Shown piece after piece: positions 55,316 through 64,000 of a stretch of 64,000 bases of DNA. The stretch is from Monodelphis domestica (Eukaryota > Chordata > Mammalia > Didelphimorphia > Didelphidae), in NCBI RefSeq assembly GCF_027887165.1, contig NC_077235.1:11739033-11803032 (forward strand). The letters run 5' to 3'. Each line of letters starts with the position of its first letter. Position 1 is the first letter of the stretch. A program made the position numbers and the translations under genes. Under the pieces are notes generated by a model. It worked only from the letters and a program-made list of their open reading frames with translations. It ran no database searches and was not told where the DNA came from.

Positions 55316-57430
55316 TATTTGTCCACCTGTCTCTTGGGGAATGGTTCTTAGTTTTATATATTCGTATCAATTCCCTACATATTTCAGATGTCCAATTTAT
55401 AAGTATATATTTATAAGTAAATATATATAATATAAAAAATAAATATATTTCCACATAATATTATTGTTTGCTTTTCCTGTTCCTAAATGAATGACTTGTT
55501 TTCTAATTGTGGCAGTATTAATTTTGTTCATGTAATCTTTTAAAATATTTATATTATCAGTTTTTAAATTTTGTCTTTTATGGTTTCTTCTGTATTCTGT
55601 TTTGTTATGAAGTTTTACCCCAACCATAAATGTGAAAGGTTTCTTCTTTAATTTAGCTTTTTAAAAATAATTTAACCTTTTACATCTATTTGAAGCTTTT
55701 TGTAGTGATTGATGTAAGACACTTACTTGAATCTATTTTCTGCCTAATTGCAGGCAGGGCTTCCTTGCAAAAATAGGTTTGTTGAATCTGAATTCTTACT
55801 TTTAATCTCTAATAGCTCCCTGAATATTTTTCTTCCTTTTAATTATTGCTAAGCAAATTATTTTAACTGAAGAAAAAGGGATCTGTTTGACAGAAAATGC
55901 CCATTTCGAATAGTTTAACAATCGAAAAGCCTAGCAAATTCCACATGTAATATTTCTCGTGATTCTCTCCACCCACCCACCCCAGCCCTGCAAAACATTT
56001 CTCTGCTTCTTCCATGACTACAAATGGGAAAAAGACCAACCACCTCTCCAAACAGGGAGAGCTGCTACAGGTGGGGAGGCAGTCTTCCTTTCCCCACAGT
56101 AAAGATGCCATGAGGGCTTTTCCCCTCTTATTTATCTAGTCTAAGATAAAGAAGAGGGATTCTTAATGCTCTCTAAGCATAAAGTAATTATAAAGCTTAT
56201 GCAGCTTTAGAAGAAAATCAATAAGATATAAAGACTCTTCAGGAGTCTTGAGCCCCAATGTCTCTTCCTGAACACCTCTGAAATGAGCCCTTTTACCATG
56301 AATAAAGGATAGGGGAATATTCCTCTAGTCAACATATCCTGTTTCTTTAATAGATTGTCACTTTTAACTGTAATTCTTCCTTATATTCCCTTGTCTCTGA
56401 CCTTAGCATCCTAGCTTTTCCTTTGCTGATAATCTTCCTTTCCTCAGGGTTCTGAACTCGAGGGACTTATATATACCACTAGTGAGTTTCAGTGAGTCTT
56501 AGAGCAAACAGTGTATTCACTTTTATGGGAGATAGCCATTTGAGTTCATCCTCTGCCTAAGTTTTCCAAATAACTCCACTGTGAAGCCATGTCTAGCCGC
56601 TTAGTCTTGTACAAGGGGATCACAACAAGCTTATGAGATTGTTGGGAAATGGCTCCCAAATTGACTGTATCTTGCCCTTCTCCAAAGTCTAGGGAATTTT
56701 TTTCTTTTGTTTCTTCTAGTTCCAAAGTGAAGGACTTTCTGTTATATAATCAATTAGCAATCTTTTCAGGGAAAGACTAACAAGATGATATTTCCAACAA
56801 GGCAAAGCATTTTGTCTCTCTGTCTCATTGAAGTTTCCCAGTCTCTATCTTATATGATTGTAAGAAGGGCAATGACTACAAAAACATGATCAGGGAGTCA
56901 GGAGCTGAAGAAATGTCTGGCTGTGATGATGCTCGGGTAGCTGCCTCAACTTGTTCAAACCTGCATTGCCAGCTGCCAGAGCCTTTTCTGTCATAAACAA
57001 CTTTCAGACAGCTTAATAATTGAACCACTAAATATTAAATAAAATAGATGAATATGTATGGAAAGGATAAATATGTAAACATGACTCAATAATTCATTGC
57101 TAGCATTTTGGGTTCATGTCTCCCAAGGACAACTTTGGTAAAGGAAAGAGATGTAGCTGAACTGAAGAACATGCATAAAAACCTGAGAAAATGCCCAGAT
57201 TTGACCTTTGACAAGCATAGTATCACCTCCCAGAGAGCTGAAGGAGGACCTCAGTATTCAGGGTCCTTCAAAATCTAGGGCTGCCTTTCCTTTCTAGCCT
57301 TATCATATACTATTGGCACTCTGTATATTTTGCTTTTGGATCAACACAGACTACACTGGCTACCTGAATGTCCCCACAGTTAAGGGTTTCCAAACCATTC
57401 TTTATACTGTTGCTGTAACCCACTTTTCTA
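55316..57430. other. Single-copy-looking DNA, no gene recognised
   Basis: No transposon or exon supported. The 82-codon minus frame at 55863-56111 has no known domain and no splice context. Confidence 0.4.
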
Positions 57431-57434
57431 TCTG

Positions 57435-57730
57435 TTGAATTTCTACCCATCTCAGAAATGCCATCTTCTCTTGGAAGTCTTCCCTTAATTGGTAATTAAC
57501 TGTTGTTGCTCACCCTTCCCAGACCTCACATAGTGCTTTGCTTGTACCTCCTTTGTGCATTTCTCATGGCTTCTTATTATCCCTGGGTGTTTCATGTCCC
57601 CCTACTCCACTGTAAAGTCCCTGAAGGACAGTTATGCTATCTTGTAAAAATGCTTTTCCCTGGTGACTAATCATTGATTATCCTAGAGATGGTGGGCTTT
57701 AAATAAGTGATTGCTAAAGTTAATGATGGG
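57435..57730 (+). repeat. L2 LINE 3' end
   Basis: 'gaaatgccatcttctcttgg', 'cttgtacctcctttgtgcat' and 'cactgtaaagtccctgaagg' in L2 order. Confidence 0.65.
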
Positions 57731-58064
57731 CTTTTAACTTCCAGATAGTATGGGACTATGCCACTCTCTTATTTTTCCTGATTTACCTTCTCTTACTTAC
57801 ATTTTTTTGAACATGCTCAATCTGAGATAATGAGAGAGGCATGTTGGTTTCTTTTGAACCTTCCACCTCCCTTCATCCTTTTAGCAGTATGTGACTAGAA
57901 ACATAGCGTTTCATAAATGATTGTCGACTAAGCATTTGCATTTTGTTCTTCATAGCCTTCCATCCTTTTTGAAGTAACTTTCCTTTTAGTCTTAGGATGT
58001 GGCACCTTTTGTTTTTTTTTTTACTTTATGATCTATCCTTCTAAAATTTAGGGAACTTTAGATG

Positions 58065-58300
58065 ATAAAATCAGAGATTTAGAGCTAGAAATTACATAGT
58101 TCAATCCTTCCACTTTGCTTTGTAGGAAACTGAGGCTCAGCAAAGCTAATTGGCTTCCTCAAAGTCACACAAATGGAATATGATTTCTAACAGCAATGCC
58201 CAGAATTCATCTTTCCACTTACTTACCACATTGCCTGGCACACGATAAACACTATATAAATGTTATCTATTATTATTATTGTTGTTGTTGTTGTTACTGT
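58065..58300 (-). repeat. MIR3-type SINE plus simple repeat
   Basis: 'cagagatttagagctagaaa', 'ggaaactgaggctcagcaaa' and 'tcaaagtcacacaaatgg' are MIR3 reverse-complement text. An (att)(gtt) microsatellite ends the stretch at about 58270-58300. Confidence 0.65.
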
Positions 58301-58810
58301 TAAAATGATATGACTACCAACCAGACAGCAGCCTAGAATGAATCATTCCAGATTTATCTTGTTTCCTTTTTGGACAGGCTTACTACACTGGTAGATCAGA
58401 GAAATTCAGTAAATGCATTTCAGCATGGCATTTAATAAAGTCTCTCACTTTATCTTTGTGAACAATTTGGCAAGATATGCTCTGAAAGAAAGTAAATTAG
58501 GTGAGTTCAAAAGTGATCGAGAGATGACATCCAAAGAATGAGTTGATGTCCAACTGGAGGGAAGGCTGCTGCAGAGTTTTTCAGAGCTGTCTTCTTGTTC
58601 TCGATGCCTAGAATAAAGAGACATATAGAATGCTTATTCAATTTGAAGAGGACACAAAAGCATAAAAAATAAAAAAATATACTAAATATCAGTTGAGAAT
58701 TTCAAAGTTCTCAATAGGATGTAACAAGGACCCATTATCAATAATATAAAATTTAATAGGAAGAAATAAAAAGTCCTGTGCTTGAGTTTTAAAAAAGTAA
58801 CACATATAAA

Positions 58811-59781
58811 AAAATCAAGCCATTCTCCAATTGATAAATGGGCAAGGGACATGAATAGGCATTTTTCAGATAAAGAAATTGAAACTATTAATAAGCACAT
58901 GAAGAAGTGTTCTAAATCTCTTATAATCAGAGAGATGCAAATCAAAACAACTCTGAGGTACCACCTCACACCTAGCAGATTGGCTAAGCTAACATGACAG
59001 CAATGGAAAGTAATGGATGGTGGAGGCGATGTGGCAAAATAGGGACATTAATGCATTGCTGTTGGAAGTGTGAATTGATCCAAACATTCTGGAGGGCAAT
59101 TTGGAACTATGCCCAAAGGGCACTAAAAGACTGCCCTTTGACCCAGCCATACCACTGCTGGGTTTGTACCCCAAAATATTCATAGTTGTGCTCTTTGTGG
59201 TGGCAAAAAATTGGAAAATGAGGGGATGCCCTTCAATTGGAGAATGGCTGAACAAATTATGTTATATGCTGGTGCTGGAATACTATTGTGCTCAAAGGAA
59301 TAATAAAGTGAGGAATTTCATGGGGACTGGAACAACCTTCAGGAATTGATGCAGATTGAAAGGAGCAGAACCAGGAGAACATTGTACACAGAGACAGATA
59401 CATTGTGGTACAATCAAAAGTAATGGACTTCTCCATTAGTGGCCATGCAGTGATCCCAAACAACTTGGAGGGATCTATGAGAAAGAATACTATCCACATT
59501 CAGTGGAAAAACTGTGGGAGTAGAAACACTGAAGAAAAATCAACTGCTTTATCACAAGGGTCTAGGAGATATGATTGGGGATGTAGACTTTAAATGACCA
59601 CCCTAGAGCAAACATCAACAACATGGAAATAGATTCTGATCAAGGACACAAGTAAAACCCAGTGGAATTGCGCGTTGGCTATGGGTGGAGAGAGGGGAGG
59701 GAAGGATAGAATATGATTCTTGTAACCAAGGAATAATGTTCTAAAGTGACTAAATAAAATTTTCTAAAATAACCAAATTAT
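58811..59781 (+). mobile_element. L1-F: 5'-truncated LINE-1, 10-bp TSD
   Basis: It starts in ORF2 at [16 protein letters not shown], continues to the ORF2 stop near 59420 and a 3'UTR with an A-rich end. Flanks cacatataaa lie at 58801-58810 and 59782-59791. ORF2 is broken: one open piece ends at 58997 and others lie at 58994-59185 and 59101-59349 in different frames. It also lacks part of the segment after LLGLYPK. It is older than L1-E. Confidence 0.9.
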
Positions 59782-59791
59782 CACATATAAA

Positions 59792-60520
59792 TGTAAGTTA
59801 GTAAAAAGAGAATTATGGCCAGAAATCAGTTCATATTAAAAAGACCCAGGGGCTTTAGTCAACTCCAAACTCAGTATTCATCAAGAGTATGGTAAAAACT
59901 ATTATAATTTTGGCCTACATTTATAAAATGTAGCATCCCAAATGAAGAATTTGATACACTATTCTCTCCCTATCATACATCTTCTGGAATATCATGTCCG
60001 CTAATAGGAATGACATTTATAAGCTACATTTCACCCATTGTAAAATAAGAGAACTGGAAATTATACCGTGTAAGAATTAGCTGAAGGAGATGTGGTAGCT
60101 TAGCCAGGAAAAGAGATGATTCAGGAGTAACATTTTTATCTTTGAAGTATATCCACATAAAATACATATTCTACTATACTCCAGAAAGCAGATTTTGGAC
60201 TGAATGGGTAAAAGTCATAGGGAGGCATATTTTGGGCTCAACAAAACTCAAGGAGTATATGCCAAAGTATCCAGCAGGGAAAGTGGTGTGACTGCTCACA
60301 GCACTTGGGAGAGCTGAGAGTCAGCAGTTATTACCCATCTGTAAGATGTAGGATCACTAGGTCTTACTCTCTGCATTGCCACTGTCTTCCATGATCCCCT
60401 AGGTCTCAGCCTCTTCTTTGGTGCTTTGCACTCCAGATTCCTAAACCTTACTGTGCATCCTATCGCTGAACCCTTATGATTTCTGGGTCTCACCATGCAC
60501 CCAGACACAACTTTTTTACA
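59792..60520. other. Nothing recognised
   Basis: AT-rich DNA without a supported gene or repeat. Confidence 0.4.
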
Positions 60521-60830
60521 TGTGTTGTCTACTCTAATTAAATAAGTGTTAGCTCTTTAACAGCATTATTTTTTTTCCATTTGCACCTCCATCACATAGG
60601 CGTATTGCTTGGTACGTAGTGTAGCCAGTCCTCTTATCATTTTACAATTGGTGAAATCTGTAGCTTATAAATATTATTCCTAATAGTGGACATGATATTG
60701 CAGAAGCTGTATGATAAGGACAGAATAGAGTCAGTATCACATTCCTCATTTAAGATGCTACCTTAATAAATATCTATTCATTCATTCATTCATTCATTCA
60801 TTCATTCATCTATTCCTCACAAAGTGATAA
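60520..60830 (+). repeat. L2-type fragment ending in (ATTC)n
   Basis: Diverged text ('aattaaataagtgttagctc', 'gcttggtacgtagtgtagcc') leads to 'cttaataaatatctattcat' and an (ATTC)n tract at about 60772-60811. L2 elements commonly end in this kind of short repeat. Confidence 0.5.
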
Positions 60831-62985
60831 CAATCTAAAAAACCCCAATAGGCTACTTTGGTACCTCCTGAGTCCTTGGGTCACTGAAAAGGATTCAAGC
60901 AGTGACCAAACAATCCCTTGTTAAGCATATTATTGCTAACATCCATGGTTAACCAGGATAACCACTGAAACCTCTTCCGATTCCAAGACCGTATAATTCT
61001 CTATGACCTAAATAGGAAATGAATCCTATAAGGGATAAGTGACTCTGGGGAACATTGTAATGTTCTGAAGGGACCCCAAGCATGAAACTAGAGAGTGCTG
61101 TTTGTTCATGGTTAGATGAAATGTTATGTGGACTGTTTGAGTCAGGTTCCTGTCATGTTAAGGTTGGAGTAGATGGCCCCTAAGTTCCCCTCTGCCTTTC
61201 AGAGTCTATGGAATATGTCAGGTTTCCTTCAGCCTTCTGTCAAAATCCATTTCCAAGGGTCTTAACCCTAGTACCTGGGACCAGTGAGGGAAAAGACACT
61301 CGGGATCCTGGGAAGGGGCTTGAGGTAAGAGAGGCTGATTTTCCCACATTGCCAGCCAGCTGTGATGATGATCTGCACTGGCAGTGATGACTTGACTCTG
61401 TAGTTAGATCTTTTAAGTATTTGTTGACATAATAGTTCAAACAGCAAGTTGGGCTGTCTCTAACAGCAGAGATGTGTTTCGATGAGAAATAATGAGATCA
61501 GTATTGCTGGATAAAATCTATTCAAGGTAAATACTCTGAGGAAATATTTCCTTGGCAACTATAGTTTGGACATGAAGACGCTACACCCACCACTCTGTGA
61601 TCTTGTTTATTACCCATAAAACTTGCCTCTCGTCATCTTTTTTCCCTCCCCTCTCCTACTGCCACATACATGACATCAATTAGCTCTCTTCCCTACACAA
61701 TGACCTATTAGGCGCCCCGCCCCAGGATAAAAGGGCACTTGGTTGGCTGCCATCTAGATCCAGTGGAAGCCTGGGTCAGAATCAGAAGTGGGCTTCATAT
61801 GCAGAGTTTATAGCGAGGTATTTCTTTATCAAATGCATCTGCCATTATGTGAACAAAACCTTAGGCTTTGTCCCAGCATTGATTAACGGGAGCAGTTAGA
61901 AATGGAATGGATTTTTGTCTATTTGAACAACTCCACAATGTAACTGTAGCTACAGAAAGTTTTTGAGTGTTTTTGTGGCCAAATGCCATCCCTGAAAACT
62001 AGGGTGTCCTGAAGGCCTTATTAACTGATAATTGATTTTTCAAACTTATGAACCACTCTGAAAGTCCTTCAATCCACCATTTCCCAGCAACTGGTAGGAG
62101 TAAAAGACCCACTAGGCACAACAGCTTCCTGTCCTGAATATTAGAATGTTTTTTTTCCGAGCCAGATCATCTCCGTCAGTACATATGGCCTTGACCTTCA
62201 CAGTGATAATAGGACTTCAAGGAAAACTAGGTTTTAGTTTTGAGATCTGTCTTAATGCTTTATCTTCTTCTCTTTTTGATTTAGCTCTCAGGACACACTG
62301 AGAGATTTTTTTCAGCAAAGAAAACCCATTTATCCAAATCATAGCAAAACAGAAATCAGAAAAAGCATATATAGGAGAATAAGTACCAGACAATACAGAG
62401 GGCAGGAGATCTCCTATTGGGATTAAGAAAACTCAGTTGAACTAAGAGACATTGTTCCTGATTCATCCAAGGGGAAGCACCCCTGAGTCTGTAGTGTAGC
62501 AAGCTGGGGATGGGAATATGCTAGAGACTTTCACCTCTCATATCCTCCCAGAATCTTTTCCTTCAGCAACCTGAAGTGCAGCTTCCCTCTCTTCCCTCTT
62601 CCATCTTCCCTTTCTAAGGTAGAAGCCAGAAGTGCTTGAAACAACTAAAGAGTCCTGAAGAAAACTTGAAATGTCTCTAAGGGACTGACTAAGAACTGAA
62701 GCTTTTGCCTTTCACCAACTCTGAACTGCCCTTAATGCAGTACAAGGCATTCATCTCCACCAATCAGGAGAGGATCCCAAACCAATGGGCTTTGGAATAG
62801 AGGTTACATATAAATAATGATCTGGGGGGAGGGGCTTTGGCTTTGGCTGCTGGTATTTTTATGGAAAAAAAGAAAGGAAAAAGGGGCATTGAAACATCTA
62901 AGCCATCTAAGAAAACTAATGGTAACAAGAATCATACCGAGCATTTATAGGATGCGTTTTTATCATAAATTTGTCTCATTTTTTC
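60831..62985. other. Single-copy-looking DNA; possible promoter near 61710-61740
   Basis: No exon or transposon supported. At 61710-61740 a GC-box-like CCCCGCCCC lies just upstream of a TATA-like GATAAAAGGG, in an otherwise CpG-poor area. No open frame or splice-site pair downstream was convincing. Confidence 0.35.
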
Positions 62986-62989
62986 TTAC

Positions 62990-64000
62990 TCTTAAAAATT
63001 ATTAACAATCATTTAAAATAATTTGAGTTTCAAATACTTTCCCTCCTTCCTCCTAATCCCCCCACTATGATAAGGCAAGCAAATTGATATGGATTATACA
63101 TATGGAGTCTTGCAAAAATATATTTCCATATTAATAATGTTTCAAATAAAAACAGACCATAGAAAACCCAAGAAAAATAATGAAAGTTAAAAAAAGTATG
63201 TTTCAATCTTTAGTTAAACTCCATTAGTTCTTTCTCTGGAGTTAGAAGCATTTTTCATCATTATAAGTCCTTTTGAATTATCTTGGATCATTTTATTGCT
63301 GAAAATGGCTAAATCATTCATAGTTGATCATCATACAATATTGCTGTTAGTATATAAAATGTTTTCCTGGTCTCCCAGTTTTTTTTTTCTGAAAACATCC
63401 TGCTCATCATTTCTTGAAGCATAATAATATTTCATCACAATCATAAACTACAACTTTTTTAGCCTTTTCCCAATTGATCGGCATTTTCTCAGTTTCTAAT
63501 TCTTTGCCATCACAAAAAGCCGCTATAAATATTTATACAAATATGTCCTTTCCCCATTTTTTATCTCTTTGGGATATAGACCTAGTAGATCAACAGGACT
63601 GCACAGTTTTGTAGCCCTATGGGCATAATTCCAAATTGCTCCCAGAATGACAGGATTAGTCCCAATTCCACCAATAATGCATTAGTGTCATAATTTTTCC
63701 ACATCCCATCCAATATTTGTCATTTTCCTTGTCTATCATATTAGCCAATCTGATAGGTGTGAGGTGATGCCTCATAGTTGTTGCAATTTACATTTCTCTA
63801 ATCAATAGTAATTTAGAACATTTTTTCATGTGTGTTAGTTCTGCTTTATTCTTCTAAAATCTACTATTGATATCCTTTGACCATTTATCAATTGGCAATG
63901 ACTTTTATTATAAATTTGACTCAGTTCCCTAACTAGCCTTCATCAAGGAAATTTGCTGTAATTTTTCATCCAGTTTCCTGCTTTTCTTCTAATCTTGACT
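62990..64000 (-). repeat. Old L1 3' end, runs off the window
   Basis: The reverse complement of an old L1 3'UTR and ORF2 end: 'tcttggatcattttattgct', 'ttcccaattgatcggcattt', 'ctctttgggatatagaccta' and 'ccaatctgataggtgtgagg'. Strongly decayed; same subfamily type as the piece at 27972-28316. Confidence 0.8.

Overview
This window looks like non-coding chromosomal DNA from a marsupial, probably an Australian lineage. That assignment is an inference from repeat content. The window holds many copies of one marsupial LINE-1 lineage, tRNA-headed CORE-SINEs of the Mar-1/WSINE type, hAT MITEs, L2, MIR and CR1/L3 fossils, and three solo LTRs. I recognise no conserved protein-coding exon, tRNA, rRNA or CRISPR array. 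Nearly every long open frame is a LINE-1 ORF2 piece or an accidental frame inside a repeat.

Layout. 0-7 kb: ancient L2/MIR, one dated L1 tail and a small hAT element. 6.9-13.4 kb: an essentially full-length minus-strand L1 (L1-A) with a 13-bp target-site duplication (TSD). It has a two-monomer 5'UTR, an internal ORF2 deletion, a nested younger L1 tail and a probable 3' transduction. 13.4-22 kb: a hAT MITE, a very old L1 5' half, single-copy DNA and a 1.6-kb minus-strand L1. 22.1-29.1 kb: a large imperfect inverted duplication around a spacer with two solo LTRs, plus a third partial copy. 29.4-38.0 kb: a plus-strand full-length L1 (L1-B). It carries a nested, internally deleted L1 (L1-C), an unrelated repeat and a local inverted segment. 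38-49 kb: old L1 tails, a 5'UTR-only L1 insertion, a hAT element with an internal duplication and a third solo LTR. 49.6-50.8 kb: the youngest-looking L1 tail, with an uninterrupted ORF2 end. 51-64 kb: CR1/L3, MIR, L2, a CORE-SINE, another plus-strand L1 tail, mostly single-copy DNA, and an old L1 running off the end.

The most unusual part is the inverted duplication. Each full arm has the layout of a tiny gene: a CRE-like TGATGTCA, a TATA box about 50 bp downstream, a short first exon, an intron (86 bp in the arm not hit by L1), a second exon with a 56-58 codon frame, AATAAA and a GT-rich tract. By eye, about 140 bp of promoter differs at only 2 positions between the arms. The transcribed parts differ at roughly 12%. 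Later SINE and L1 insertions hit only one arm each. I do not recognise the gene. It could be a spermatid-type small gene, a lncRNA or a decayed duplicate.

All alignments were done by eye, so identity figures are approximate. Repeat family names other than L1, L2, MIR and hAT are best guesses.
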